64,000 nucleotides of DNA from Salinispora pacifica CNR114 (GCF_000514775.1 NZ_AZWO01000006.1:124001-188000), one strand, 5' to 3'. Shown: positions 49,261 to 58,708, counted from the stretch's first letter. Numbers and translations are program-made. The notes: generated by a model from the letters alone, not told the origin.

Positions 49261-50259
49261 ATGGAATTCCGACACCTGGGCCGTTCCGGCCTGATAGTCA
49301 GCGAGATCTCGTACGGAAACTGGATCACCCACGGCTCCCAGGTTGAGGAGGAGTCGGCCTTCGCCTGTGTCCGGGCCGCCCTGGACGCCGGTATCACCAC
49401 CTTCGACACCGCGGACGCGTACGCGGGCACCCTGGCGGAGGAGGTTCTCGGCCGGGCGCTGCGAACCGAACGGCGTGCCGGAATCGAGCTGTTCACGAAG
49501 GTGTTCTGGCCGACCGGTCCGGGTCGCAACGACCGGGGCCTGTCCCGCAAGCACATCATGGAGTCGATCGACGGTTCGCTGCGCCGGCTGGGCACCGACT
49601 ACGTCGACCTCTACCAGGCGCACCGGTACGACCACAGCACCCCGATCGAAGAGACGATGGAGGCGTTCGCCGATGTTGTCCGCGCCGGGAAAGCCCTCTA
49701 CATCGGGGTCTCGGAGTGGACGGCGACGGAGCTGCGCCAGGCCCACCAGCTCGCCCGGGAGCTGCGGATCCCGCTGATCTCCAACCAACCGCAGTACTCG
49801 ATGCTCTGGCGGGTCATCGAGGCTGAGGTGGTGCCGGCCAGCGAGGAGTTGGGCGTCGGTCAGATCGTCTGGTCCCCGATGGCCCAGGGTGTGCTGACCG
49901 GTAAGTACCAGCCCGGTCACCCCCCGCCCGCGGGCTCCCGGGCCACCGACGAGAAGTCCGGCGCGCGCTTCATCGCCAAGTGGCTCAGCGACGACGTGCT
50001 GACCCGGGTGCAGCAGCTCAAGCCGCTCGCCGACCAGGCGGGGCTGAGCATGGCCCAGCTCGCCATCGCCTGGGTCCTGCAGAACCCGAACGTCTCCTCG
50101 GCGATCATCGGCGCCTCCCGCCCCGAGCAGGTGCACGACAACGTCAAGGCGGCCGGGGTACGGCTCGACGCCGACCTACTCAAGGCCATCGATGACATCA
50201 TCGAGCCGGTCGTCGAGCGGGACCCGGCCCGGACCGAGTCCCCCGCGCAGCGGCCCTGA
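49261..50259 (+). CDS. Aldo/keto reductase (KCNAB/YghZ-like)
   Basis: 332 residues. NADPH-dependent carbonyl reductase in a TIM barrel. Catalytic tetrad positions are all visible: Asp and Tyr in FDTADAYAG, Lys in LFTKVFWP, His in LYQAHRYDHS. Cofactor stretch GVSEWTATEL and IIGASRPEQV at the C-terminus. Resembles the potassium-channel beta-subunit-like bacterial AKRs; substrate unknown. Downstream hairpin at 50271. Confidence 0.92.
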   Translation: MEFRHLGRSGLIVSEISYGNWITHGSQVEEESAFACVRAALDAGITTFDTADAYAGTLAEEVLGRALRTERRAGIELFTKVFWPTGPGRNDRGLSRKHIMESIDGSLRRLGTDYVDLYQAHRYDHSTPIEETMEAFADVVRAGKALYIGVSEWTATELRQAHQLARELRIPLISNQPQYSMLWRVIEAEVVPASEELGVGQIVWSPMAQGVLTGKYQPGHPPPAGSRATDEKSGARFIAKWLSDDVLTRVQQLKPLADQAGLSMAQLAIAWVLQNPNVSSAIIGASRPEQVHDNVKAAGVRLDADLLKAIDDIIEPVVERDPARTESPAQRP

Positions 50260-50270
50260 CCCGACCACCG

Positions 50271-50301
50271 CGGTGGGCTGGCCGAATCGACCGGCCCACC
50301 G
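50271..50301. terminator. Probable bidirectional terminator plus degenerate direct repeats
   Basis: 11-base stem with one G-T mismatch (50271-50281 with 50291-50301). It is followed by imperfect copies of a ccaccgccgtgcgNgctg unit near 50296 and 50320, filling the gap before the convergent M50 gene. Confidence 0.55.
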
Positions 50302-50401
50302 CCGTGCGGGCTGCCCGTCCCACCGCCGTGCGAGCTGACCCAGCGGCGTGCGGAGTAGCCGTCTCACCGCCGGCCGGAGTGACCGGCGGCACCCGCGGGG
50401 C

Positions 50402-51202
50402 TCAGCCCTGCCAGAAGCGGACCAGATCCAGGCCGAGCCCGTACAGGCCCGGCGGTAGGCCCAGCGCGTCGCCGACGGCGAAGACCGTCCCGAAGAACCA
50501 GCCGTTGATCCGGGGGTTCCACAGCAGCGCGAAGAGCAGGAGAAAGCCGTACGGCGCGAAGAGGTCGTACATCCGCCGGTACGGCGGGGAGAGCCAGGGC
50601 TGGATCATGTTGCCACCGTCCAGGCCCGGCACCGGAAGCAGGTTGAGCAGGCTCGCCGTGAGTTGGAGGAAGGCGAGCAGCGCCACCGCGGCCCAGAACT
50701 GCACCGGCCCGTCGCCACCCGCTGCCAGCCGGACCGCGATCACCAGCACCAGCGTGAACACCACGTTGGTGGCCGGGCCGGCGAGGCTGACCAGGGTGTG
50801 CCGGAGCCGCCCCGGAATGGCGTGCCGGTCCACCCAGACCGCGCCACCGGGCAGGCCGATACCACCGAGCAGCACCACCAACACCGGCAGCGCGATCGAC
50901 AGCAGCGGATGGCTGTACTTCAGTGGGTTGAGAGTGAGGTAGCCCTGATGCGCGACGCTACGGTCCCCGGCCCGGAACGCCACCAGTGCGTGCGCGTACT
51001 CGTGCAGGCAGAGTGAGACCAGCCACCCGGAGACGACGAAGAGGAACACGTTGACGCGGATGTTGCCGGTTCCCTGCCAGGTCAGGACTCCACTGAGCAC
51101 GAAGAGGGCCACCAGCCCGAGGAAGACCGGGCTGGGGCGGAACGCTGCCCGGGGCACGCCGAGCACCAGCGGCCCACCTCCAGCACGATCTCCGGCCATC
51201 AC
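50402..51202 (-). CDS. M50 (site-2) membrane metalloprotease
   Basis: 266 residues. Zinc motif HEYAH in WLVSLCLHEYAHALVAFRAG, and the Asp ligand in NLLPVPGLDGGNM, both inside membrane helices; about six helices overall. SLAGPATNVVFTLVLVIAV is also typical. Cleaves membrane-embedded substrates; target unknown. GTG start at 51202 overlaps the stop of the small gene upstream (GTGA); ATG at 51199 is an alternative. Confidence 0.9.
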   Translation of the reverse strand: MMAGDRAGGGPLVLGVPRAAFRPSPVFLGLVALFVLSGVLTWQGTGNIRVNVFLFVVSGWLVSLCLHEYAHALVAFRAGDRSVAHQGYLTLNPLKYSHPLLSIALPVLVVLLGGIGLPGGAVWVDRHAIPGRLRHTLVSLAGPATNVVFTLVLVIAVRLAAGGDGPVQFWAAVALLAFLQLTASLLNLLPVPGLDGGNMIQPWLSPPYRRMYDLFAPYGFLLLFALLWNPRINGWFFGTVFAVGDALGLPPGLYGLGLDLVRFWQG

Positions 51203-51399
51203 TCCGCCGGGGGCTGCAGACTCATCCGGTACTCCACGCGGTCGTCCTCGACAAGCAGGACCGCGATCACGCCGGCCGCCGCGAGTTCCCGCCAGGTCTG
51301 GCCGATCCAGGACTCGGCGTCCGCCTGGCTACTGAACGACTCGGCCGGCCCCGACGCCGGTTCGCCGTTCTCGCCCTCGTACTGCCAGCTCCACGCCAT
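51199..51399 (-). CDS. Small conserved actinobacterial protein, partner of the M50 gene
   Basis: 66 residues, MAWSWQYEGENGEPASGPAE then SFSSQADAESWIGQTWRELA and VIAVLLVEDDRVEYRMSL. I recognise this compact W-rich protein as widespread in actinobacteria without known function. ATG with GGGGAGA 8 bases upstream. Translationally coupled to the M50 protease. Confidence 0.8.
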   Translation of the reverse strand: MAWSWQYEGENGEPASGPAESFSSQADAESWIGQTWRELAAAGVIAVLLVEDDRVEYRMSLQPPAE

Positions 51400-51550
51400 C
51401 TGCGTGTCTCCCCTCGCCGCTGATCTCCCGTCAGCCTAGTCCGCCGCGCCGCCGACGGCTGCACGTCCAGCCCCGTCATGATCGTTACGAGGCGAATGTG
51501 AGCAGCCCCGGGAGGAGCGGGGCGGGAGGCGGGCGGGCACCGGGCGGCCT

Positions 51551-51556
51551 TAAGGT
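51551..51556 (+). promoter_or_regulatory. -10 box of a leaderless promoter (cobalamin genes)
   Basis: TAAGGT, six bases (acggac), then ATG 51563; no ribosome binding site. Confidence 0.5.
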
Positions 51557-51562
51557 ACGGAC

Positions 51563-53596
51563 ATGTCCATTGACGGGTGGAACACGGTCCTGGTGCTCGG
51601 CGGAATCCGGTCGGGAAAGTCCGAGTTCGCCGAGGCCCTGGTAGCCGACGCGCCGACGGTCCGGTATGTGGCCACCGCCGCCGACACCAGCGCCGACGAC
51701 GAGGAGTGGGCGACCCGCCTCGACGCTCACCGCGCTCGCCGGCCGACGACGTGGACCACGGAGGAGACCGCGGGGCAGCCACGCCGGCTGGCGGAGCTGC
51801 TGGCCGCCGCGCAGCCCGCCGAGACGCTACTCGTTGATGATCTCGGTGGCTGGGTGACGGCTCTCCTCGACCCCGCCCACCAACCCCTCGACGCCACGGC
51901 CGCCATCGCCGAGCTGGTCGCGGCGGTCCGCTCCTGCCCCGCGCGGCTGGTGCTGGTCAGCGCCGAGGTTGGCCTCTCGCTGGTACCGACGACCCCGCTC
52001 GGCCGTGCCTTCACCGACGCGCTCGGCACCGCCAACCGGGCGATCGCCGACGCGGTTGACACGGTCGTGCTGGTGATCGCCGGCCAGCCCAGCTGGCTCA
52101 AACCGCCCCCACCGCCCCGCCCAGCCGCCGTCCCGGCGCAGATCACGCCGGCCGCCGCCCGGAGCAGAGCCGCTACCGGCCCGGTCCTCGCACCGCCGCC
52201 GCTACCGGAGGTGCTGGCCCCGAGCGCCCCGCCCGCACCGGCCGCACTCGCCACCGGCGCCTCCTGGTTGACGCCGCCGGTGGCCGCGACCGGCCTGGCC
52301 ATCGAGCCGGGCCTGGAGTTGCCCATGCCGGACGAGGACGCCGGCGCGCAGGCCGGGCAGCGGGTGGCCACCCGGGACCTGCCCGGCGCCGGCTTCGGCG
52401 GGCTCACCCAGCTGGTCGAGTTCGCCGCCGCCACCCAAGGCACCTCGCAGCCCGTCCCCTGGGGCAGCACCCGGGTGCTGCTGGTACATGGTGACCACAC
52501 GGGCGGTGCCGCCGCCGGTACCGCCCCGGGCGACTCCGCCCGCCGAGCCCAGGAGGCCCGGAACGGCCAGGGTGCGTGGGCCCGCCTCGCCGCTGAGGCC
52601 GGGGCTGAGCTGCAGGTGGTTGACGCCCCCACCGCGGACCCGATCGAGACCGACCCGGCGCTCCCCCTCAATCAGGTCGAGGCGGCGTTGCAACTCGGCT
52701 GGCGGCTCGCCGACCAGGCCGCCGACGCGGGCGTACGGCTGCTGGTGCTGGGCGCCTGCGGCGCCGGCGCCGAGGCCGCCGCGGCAGCGGTGCTCGCCAC
52801 CACGGCCGGCGCCGAACCACCCGCCGTACTCGCCCGGGTCCGCACCGGGGCCGGCGAGTACGACGACGCCGCGTGGATGGTCCGCTGCGCGGCCGTCCGG
52901 GATGGGCTGCACCGCAGCCGCCACTCGTCCCGCGAGCCCAGGGAGGTCCTCGCCGAGGTGGGCGGCGGCGACATCGCGGTCGCCACCGGCGTGCTGCTCG
53001 GCGCTGCCGCGCGGCGGCTGCCGGTACTCCTGGACGGGCCGGTCGGAGTTGCGGCCGGTCTGGTCAGCCGCGACCTGGCCGGGCCGGCCCGGCACTGGTG
53101 CCTGCTCGCCGACCATGGCGGGCACCCCGGTGTCCAATTCGCCGCCGATGTGCTCGGCCTCACCCCCCTGCTTGACCTGCGGCTGGACCTGGGCGAGGGC
53201 GGGAACGCACTGGTGGCGCTGCCGCTGCTGCGGTCGGCGCTGGCCTTGGCCGCGGCGCTGCCGGCGCACCCGTCGCTACGGGCCGCGCCGGACGAGGCCG
53301 CGCCGGACGAGGCCGCGCCGGACGAGGCCGCGCCGGACGAGGCCGCGCCGGACGAGGCCGCGCCGGACGAGGCCGAGTTGACGACGGAACCGGCAGCCGC
53401 CGGGTCGACGACGAGCGAGCCAGACGAGGCCAAGCCGCCGACGGAGGAGTCGAAACCGGCGACGGAGCAACCGGAGCCGGCGAACCCGATGGACGACGAG
53501 CCGGACTTCCGCGAGCCAGAACCGGCCGGACCGGGGCCCACCAGCACCGATCCGGAGTCCACCCCGCTGGATTCATCCGGCTGGCGTGCCGGCTGA
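51563..53596 (+). CDS. cobU/cobT: CobU-CobT fusion for the cobalamin nucleotide loop
   Basis: 677 residues. Residues 1-175: CobU, adenosylcobinamide kinase/guanylyltransferase, with P-loop GGIRSGKS (13-20), TWTTEETAGQPRRL, LLVDDLGGWVTALL and a C-terminal NRAIADAVDTVVLVIAG. Residues 175-275 are a Pro/Ala linker. Residues 275-575: CobT, nicotinate-nucleotide:DMB phosphoribosyltransferase, with FGGLTQLVEFAAATQG, VLLVHGDH, GGGDIAVATGVLLGAAA, PVLLDGPVGVAAGLVS and LDLGEGGNALVALPLL holding the catalytic Glu. Residues 576-605 are six Pro-Asp-Glu-Ala-Ala repeats, then an acidic disordered tail. cobS overlaps by 11 bases. Confidence 0.9.
   Translation: MSIDGWNTVLVLGGIRSGKSEFAEALVADAPTVRYVATAADTSADDEEWATRLDAHRARRPTTWTTEETAGQPRRLAELLAAAQPAETLLVDDLGGWVTALLDPAHQPLDATAAIAELVAAVRSCPARLVLVSAEVGLSLVPTTPLGRAFTDALGTANRAIADAVDTVVLVIAGQPSWLKPPPPPRPAAVPAQITPAAARSRAATGPVLAPPPLPEVLAPSAPPAPAALATGASWLTPPVAATGLAIEPGLELPMPDEDAGAQAGQRVATRDLPGAGFGGLTQLVEFAAATQGTSQPVPWGSTRVLLVHGDHTGGAAAGTAPGDSARRAQEARNGQGAWARLAAEAGAELQVVDAPTADPIETDPALPLNQVEAALQLGWRLADQAADAGVRLLVLGACGAGAEAAAAAVLATTAGAEPPAVLARVRTGAGEYDDAAWMVRCAAVRDGLHRSRHSSREPREVLAEVGGGDIAVATGVLLGAAARRLPVLLDGPVGVAAGLVSRDLAGPARHWCLLADHGGHPGVQFAADVLGLTPLLDLRLDLGEGGNALVALPLLRSALALAAALPAHPSLRAAPDEAAPDEAAPDEAAPDEAAPDEAAPDEAELTTEPAAAGSTTSEPDEAKPPTEESKPATEQPEPANPMDDEPDFREPEPAGPGPTSTDPESTPLDSSGWRAG
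53287..53376. repeat. Six tandem 15-bp units (PDEAA) in the CobU-CobT gene
   Basis: Units of gccggacgaggccgc begin every 15 bases from 53287; the first five are identical and the sixth differs in its last base. Identity at base level points to recent replication slippage. Confidence 0.93.
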
Positions 53597-54359
53597 ACCG
53601 CGGCTCGCTGCCGGTGCCCGGCTGGCGCTGACCACGTTCACCACGTTGCCGGTGCGGGCCGGCCGGATCGACCGGGCCGTGGCCGGCACCGCGATGGCCC
53701 TGGCCCCGGCCGTCGGCGCGCTGCTCGGCGCCCTCCTCACCGGAGTGCTGCTACTCACCGGCGGCTTCGCGCCGCCACTGGTAGCCGCCGGCGTCACGGT
53801 CGGTGCCGGTGCGCTGCTCACCCGAGGGCTGCACCTCGACGGGCTCGCCGACACCGTGGACGCACTCGGCTCGTACCGGCGCGGGCCGGCCGCGCTGGAG
53901 ATCATGAGGAAGCCGGATGTCGGCCCGTTCGGGGTCACCGCACTGGTGGTCGTCCTCCTGGTGCAGGCGGCGGTGCTGGCGGAGCTGGCCGAATGGTCAA
54001 CGTCGACCGCGCTGGCGGCGGTGGTGACCGCCACCGCCGCCGGTCGGCTCGGGGTCGCGTTGGCCTGCCGGCGCGGGCTGCCGGCAGCCCGACCGGACGG
54101 GCTGGGAGCCCTGGTCGCCGGTACCGTCGGGCCCGGCGCCCTCGCCGCCGGGACCACCGCGGTGGCGCTGCTGGCGCTCGCCGCCGTGCCGGACCGTCCC
54201 TGGCAGGGACCACTGGTCGTCATCGCCGCCCTCGCCACCGCGGTCTGGCTGCTCCGGCACGTGGTACGCCGTCTCGGTGGGATCACCGGCGACGTGCTCG
54301 GTGCCACCACCGAGGTGGTCACCACCCTGGTCTACCTGGGACTGGTCTTGTCCGGCTGA
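53586..54359 (+). CDS. cobS: Cobalamin synthase (adenosylcobinamide-GDP ribazoletransferase)
   Basis: 257 residues, polytopic membrane protein. CobS hallmarks TRGLHLDGLADTVDALGSYR (acidic metal-binding motif), IMRKPDVGPFGV and LGGITGDVLGATTEV. Joins adenosylcobinamide-GDP with alpha-ribazole phosphate, the products of CobU and CobT. GTG start inside the last codons of the fusion gene. Confidence 0.94.
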   Translation: MPAEPRLAAGARLALTTFTTLPVRAGRIDRAVAGTAMALAPAVGALLGALLTGVLLLTGGFAPPLVAAGVTVGAGALLTRGLHLDGLADTVDALGSYRRGPAALEIMRKPDVGPFGVTALVVVLLVQAAVLAELAEWSTSTALAAVVTATAAGRLGVALACRRGLPAARPDGLGALVAGTVGPGALAAGTTAVALLALAAVPDRPWQGPLVVIAALATAVWLLRHVVRRLGGITGDVLGATTEVVTTLVYLGLVLSG

Positions 54360-54423
54360 ACTCCGCCCACCCCGGCGGGTAGCGTTATGCACGACAACAC
54401 CGGCACGGCCATCCGGGAGACCC

Positions 54424-55719
54424 ATGCTCATCACGGACGACTTCCTGCCCGTACCGGTCCCGGAATCACTGAACGCCACCTACCTGGTGCCGATGGCCGG
54501 GCTTCCGAAGGTGGGCACGAAGACCGCGGTACGGCAGCTCACCGGACGGCTCGCCGAGCCGGTGCACGACCTCGCCCGGCAGATGCTGGACAGCCCGCTG
54601 ATGAGCGTGGACACCCGGCCGATCCACGAGTTCCCCGAGCTGCCGCCGGACCTGCTCACCGCCTTCGGCGCGACCGAGGCACAGCTGTCCCGGCTGGCGG
54701 CGGCGACCCACCTGGTCGTGGTGCAGGCCGAGTACCGGCCCGGCTGGCCGCCGGCGCACGAGTGGGCGGCGCGGGCGGTGGCGGCGGCGGTCGCCGACAC
54801 CACCGGCGGCGACGTGGTGGATGTCTTCGGGCTCCAGTTCCTCGACCCGACGACCGCGCTGCGGTCCCTGCCGGACGAGCAGGGCCGGATCCGGCTGGTT
54901 GACTGGGTACTGGTGCCGTACTCGTCCGACGCCGACGGGCTCTGGTTCACCACCAAGGGGCTGCGCCGGTTCGGGCTGCTGGAACTACAGGCACAGGGCG
55001 TGCCGGACCACCTGACCCGGGCCTGGGGCGCGGTGATGACCGGCACGGCGCGGCGGCTGCTGCGGGTGTGGACCGACGGCCTGGCCGGTGAGGAGCTACC
55101 GGCGTTCGTGCAGCTACCCGTACTGGCCACGGTCACCGGGGGAGACATCGCGGTGGCGTACGGCAACCCGGAACAGCATGGGGCCACCGCCCCGGTGCTG
55201 CTTCGGCTGGAACTGGACCCGGCGACGGACCCGGAGGCGGATTCGTTCCTCACCCTGCGACCGCCGGCTGGCTACTCTGGGCCGGACGGCCGCTACTACG
55301 CCGCGGCCTGTGGAACCCTCTTCACCGGCATCGCCCCGGACGTGCGCTACACCCGCTCCGGCGACGCGATGAGCCAGGCGGTCGCCACCGCCCGGGCCGC
55401 ACTGGGCGAGATCCGCGCCCGCTTCCTCGCCGGGGCGCTACCGCCCGAGACGCAACTGGTGGTGAAGTACGGACTACCCGGAGAGGACGGCCCGGAATAC
55501 GTGTGGGCCGGGGTGACCTCCTGGCCGACGCCGGAGCAGATCGAGGGTGCCAGCGCCAGCGACGCCAACACGGATCCGGCCGTACGGATCGGCTCCGCGG
55601 TGGTGGTGGAGGCGACCGACGTGGTCGACTGGGCGGTCCTGGACGGCACCGGGGTCCGTGAGGGCGGCTGGACCCAGGCCGTCCTGGATGCCGGTGAACG
55701 CCCCGCCCCGCCGGTCTGA
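54424..55719 (+). CDS. Conserved protein with C-terminal DUF2314 domain
   Basis: 431 residues from ATG 54424 (GGGAGA 4 bases upstream). Residues 1-330 match nothing I can name; they include THLVVVQAEYRPGWPPAHEW, VDVFGLQFLD and WVLVPYSSDADGLWFTTKGL, suggesting a DUF4026-like or DUF4261-like alpha/beta domain. Residues 345-425 are DUF2314-like (EYVWAGVTSWPTPEQIEGAS, VRIGSAVVVEATDVVDWAVL). Cytosolic, no catalytic motif seen. It has its own TAGCGT box at 54380, so it need not be part of the cob operon. Confidence 0.75.
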   Translation: MLITDDFLPVPVPESLNATYLVPMAGLPKVGTKTAVRQLTGRLAEPVHDLARQMLDSPLMSVDTRPIHEFPELPPDLLTAFGATEAQLSRLAAATHLVVVQAEYRPGWPPAHEWAARAVAAAVADTTGGDVVDVFGLQFLDPTTALRSLPDEQGRIRLVDWVLVPYSSDADGLWFTTKGLRRFGLLELQAQGVPDHLTRAWGAVMTGTARRLLRVWTDGLAGEELPAFVQLPVLATVTGGDIAVAYGNPEQHGATAPVLLRLELDPATDPEADSFLTLRPPAGYSGPDGRYYAAACGTLFTGIAPDVRYTRSGDAMSQAVATARAALGEIRARFLAGALPPETQLVVKYGLPGEDGPEYVWAGVTSWPTPEQIEGASASDANTDPAVRIGSAVVVEATDVVDWAVLDGTGVREGGWTQAVLDAGERPAPPV

Positions 55720-55725
55720 CCCGCG

Positions 55726-55752
55726 GCCCCCGCCCCACCGATCGGCGGGGGC
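55726..55752. terminator. Bidirectional terminator between DUF2314 and gcvT genes
   Basis: Perfect 9-base stem (55726-55734 with 55744-55752), 9-base loop, in the gap between convergent stops. Confidence 0.65.
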
Positions 55753-55777
55753 GGCGCGGGCGCCGACCGGGGGCGAG

Positions 55778-56902
55778 CTACCGAACCGAGGGGTTGACGA
55801 ACGGCGGGCGGACCAGGCTCACCGCTGCCCGGCGTCCCCGGATGTCGACCTCGAGTTCGGCCCCGTCGGCCAGGGCCGGCTCGGTGTCGATCAGGGCCAG
55901 GGCGATGCCCTGTTTCCGGGTCGGGCTGAAGGTGCCGCTGGTGACCGTGCCGACCGGCGTCTCACCGTGGTAGACGACCATGCCGGGGCGTGGGATGGCC
56001 CGATCGACCGCCACCAGCCCGCGCAGCCGGCGCCGAGGGCCGGCGGCCTTCTCCGCGAGCAGCGCCGCCCGCCCCCAGAAGGCGGGCTTGTCCCAGCCGA
56101 CCGCCCAGCCCGAACGGCCCTGCACCGGGGTGATCTCCAGCGACAGGTCCTGCCCGTGCAGCGGGTAGCCCATCTCGGTACGCAGGGTGTCCCGGGCGGC
56201 CAGGCCGCACGCCTGCAGCTGCTCCTCGGCGGCGAAGAGCGCGTCCCAGACTCCGCCAGCATCCCCGGCCGGCAGGATCAGTTCATAGCCCAGTTCGCCG
56301 GTGTAGCCGGTGCGGCACACGGTCAGGTTGGCCCCCGCCAGCGTGCCCTCCGCGAAGCTCATATAGCCGTGCTGCGTGGGCAGGCCCAGCGCGCCGAGCA
56401 GGTCGGCCGAGCGCGGCCCCTGCACCGCGAGGATCGCGTACGCCTCGTGCTCGTCAGTGATCGTGACCGTTGGTGGCGCGGCGGCCCGCAGCCGGCGCAC
56501 CACCTCGGCGGTGTTCGCGGCGTTGGGGATCAGGAAGACGTGGTCCTCGGCGTACAGGTAGGCGATTATGTCGTCGACCACACCACCGGTGGCATCGTCG
56601 CAGCAGAGGGTGTACTGCGCCCGGCCCGGCCCGATCCGGGCCAGGTCGTTGCTGAGGCAGGCGTTGACGAACTCCGCCGCCCCCGCGCCGGTGACCCGCA
56701 CCTTGCCCAGGTGCGACACGTCGAAGACACCCACCGCGTCGCGCACCGCCGAGTGCTCCTTGCGCACCCCGCCCCCCGCGTACTCAAGCGGCATCTCCCA
56801 CCCGCCGAAGAGGGCAAACTTGGCGCCGGCAGCGACATGCCGGTCGTGCAGCGGGGAGCGGCGCAGCCGGGTTTCGGCGGAGCCGGAGGTCACGTCGGTC
56901 AT
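55778..56902 (-). CDS. gcvT: Aminomethyltransferase (glycine cleavage T protein)
   Basis: 374 residues from ATG 56902. Transfers the methylene group from H protein to tetrahydrofolate. [87 protein letters not shown] and [17 protein letters not shown] (folate-binding region) are present. TAAGTT ends 7 bases before the ATG, consistent with a leaderless mRNA. gcvP and gcvH are not adjacent. Confidence 0.95.
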   Translation of the reverse strand: MTDVTSGSAETRLRRSPLHDRHVAAGAKFALFGGWEMPLEYAGGGVRKEHSAVRDAVGVFDVSHLGKVRVTGAGAAEFVNACLSNDLARIGPGRAQYTLCCDDATGGVVDDIIAYLYAEDHVFLIPNAANTAEVVRRLRAAAPPTVTITDEHEAYAILAVQGPRSADLLGALGLPTQHGYMSFAEGTLAGANLTVCRTGYTGELGYELILPAGDAGGVWDALFAAEEQLQACGLAARDTLRTEMGYPLHGQDLSLEITPVQGRSGWAVGWDKPAFWGRAALLAEKAAGPRRRLRGLVAVDRAIPRPGMVVYHGETPVGTVTSGTFSPTRKQGIALALIDTEPALADGAELEVDIRGRRAAVSLVRPPFVNPSVR

Positions 56903-56909
56903 GGGTGGC

Positions 56910-56915
56910 AACTTA
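56910..56915 (-). promoter_or_regulatory. -10 box, likely leaderless promoter of gcvT
   Basis: Minus strand TAAGTT, seven bases, then ATG 56902; no ribosome binding site. Confidence 0.4.
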
Positions 56916-57063
56916 CCGGCACCACCCCGGCTGGTTAGCATCGGCGGGACCCGCCAACACCACTGGCGGGACAGCCCTGGTCAACGGCGGGTACGGTCCG
57001 CCGAAGACCTTCATCGCTGGTACGCGACGGCGCGACCAGCCCGGCCCGCCCGGAGTAGCTTCA

Positions 57064-58629
57064 GTGACATCGCCCACCATCTCCCTCAGCCTCGTCGACA
57101 CCGACCCCGCCGAACTCGCCGTTGACGCGATCGTCATCGGCGTGCACAGCCAGCCCGGAGAGCGGGCCGGCGACCTCGTCGGCACCCTGCTGCTGGCCAG
57201 CGGCGCGGAGAGCATCGCCGCGGCCTTCGATGGAAAACTTACCGAGACGCTGGCGTTGCTCGGCGCAACCGGAGGCCCGGGCGAGGTGATCAAGCTCGCC
57301 ACGCTCGGCACGGTTACCGCTCCGGTGATCGCCGCGGTGGGTCTCGGTCCGGAGCCGACCGGCGCCGCCCCCACCCCGGAGACGCTGCGCCGGGCGGCCG
57401 GTGCCGCGGTGCGGGCGCTGGCCGGCTCCGCCCGAGTCGCGCTGGCCCTGCCGCTGCCGGACGACGCCGACGCGCCGGCCGCGCTACGCGCGGTCGCCGA
57501 GGGCGGCCTGCTGGGCGGCTACCGGTTCGCCGGTTACAAGACCCGCCCGCAGCCGGCCCGGCGGGAGCCGGTCGCGGAGGTGCTGGTCGCGGTCCCGGAC
57601 GCGGGTGACGCCACCGCCACGGCCGAGGTAGCCCGGGCGCAGGCGGTGGCCAACGCGGTCCGCTCCTCCCGGGACTGGGTCAACGCCGCCCCCAACGAGC
57701 TGCGTCCGCCGGCCTTCGCCGACTCGGTGGCGACCGCCGCCCGCGCGGCTGGCATGGAGGTCGAGGTACTCGACGAGGTCGCCCTGCGCGAGGGCGGCTA
57801 CGGGGGTATCACCGCTGTCGGCCAGGGGTCGCAGGCCCCGCCGCGACTGGTGCGGATCAGCTACACCCCGGCCGGCGGCGGCAACGGCAAGCGGGTCGCC
57901 CTGGTCGGCAAGGGCATCACCTTCGACAGCGGCGGCGTCTCGATCAAGCCGTCGCAGGGTATGTGGGAGATGAAGGCCGACATGGCCGGCGCCGGCGCCG
58001 TCGCCGCCGCGATGTTGGCGGTCGCGGAGCTCGCGCCCGCCGTGTCGGTGACCGCGTACGTGCCGATGGCGGAGAACATGCCCTCCGGTACGGCGTACCG
58101 GCCGGGCGACGTCATCACGATGTTCGACGGCAAGCGCGTCGAGGTGCTCAACACCGACGCCGAGGGGCGGATGATCCTCGCCGACGCGATCGCCCGGGCC
58201 TGCGCGGACGGCTGCGACTACCTGCTGGAGACCTCCACCCTCACCGGCGGCCAGGTGGTCGCGCTGGGCAAGAAGGTCGCCGGTGTGATGGGCACGCCGG
58301 AGCTGTGCGAGCGGGTACGGACCGCCGGCGAGGCGGTCGGCGAGCCAACCTGGCCGATGCCGCTGCCGGAGGACGTGCGCAAGGGCATGGACTCCGAGGT
58401 CGCCGACATCTCCCAGGTCAACGCCGGGATGGACCGGGCGGGTCACATGCTCCAGGGCGGTGTGTTCCTGCGTGAGTTCGTCACCGAGGAGGTCGCCTGG
58501 GCGCACATCGACATCGCCGGCCCCGGCTACCACTCGGGTGAGCCGACGGGCTACTGGACCAAGGGCGGCACCGGGGTGCCCGTCCGCACCCTGCTGCACC
58601 TGATCGAGGACATCGCCAGCCAGGGCTGA
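57064..58629 (+). CDS. pepA: Leucyl aminopeptidase (M17)
   Basis: 521 residues from GTG 57064 with a GGAG 9 bases upstream; the open frame reaches 56905. Zn/Mn ligands and active site: KGITFDSGGVSIKPSQGMWE, MKADMAGAGAV, NTDAEGRMILADA. N-terminal macro-like domain carries VDAIVIGVHSQPGERAGDLV. Removes N-terminal residues from peptides in the cytosol. Divergent from gcvT, as in M. tuberculosis. Confidence 0.95.
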   Translation: MTSPTISLSLVDTDPAELAVDAIVIGVHSQPGERAGDLVGTLLLASGAESIAAAFDGKLTETLALLGATGGPGEVIKLATLGTVTAPVIAAVGLGPEPTGAAPTPETLRRAAGAAVRALAGSARVALALPLPDDADAPAALRAVAEGGLLGGYRFAGYKTRPQPARREPVAEVLVAVPDAGDATATAEVARAQAVANAVRSSRDWVNAAPNELRPPAFADSVATAARAAGMEVEVLDEVALREGGYGGITAVGQGSQAPPRLVRISYTPAGGGNGKRVALVGKGITFDSGGVSIKPSQGMWEMKADMAGAGAVAAAMLAVAELAPAVSVTAYVPMAENMPSGTAYRPGDVITMFDGKRVEVLNTDAEGRMILADAIARACADGCDYLLETSTLTGGQVVALGKKVAGVMGTPELCERVRTAGEAVGEPTWPMPLPEDVRKGMDSEVADISQVNAGMDRAGHMLQGGVFLREFVTEEVAWAHIDIAGPGYHSGEPTGYWTKGGTGVPVRTLLHLIEDIASQG

Positions 58630-58636
58630 CCGGTCA

Positions 58637-58680
58637 GCGGAGGCCCTCGTACCCGCCCGGGCGGGTACGAGGGCCTCCGC
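58637..58680. terminator. Bidirectional terminator, 44-bp perfect palindrome
   Basis: Arms of 22 bases each (58637-58658 and 58659-58680) with no unpaired centre, between the convergent pepA and the small minus-strand gene. Confidence 0.85.
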
Positions 58681-58708
58681 GCACCCACCCGCCGGGTCGG
58701 TGCCGGTT

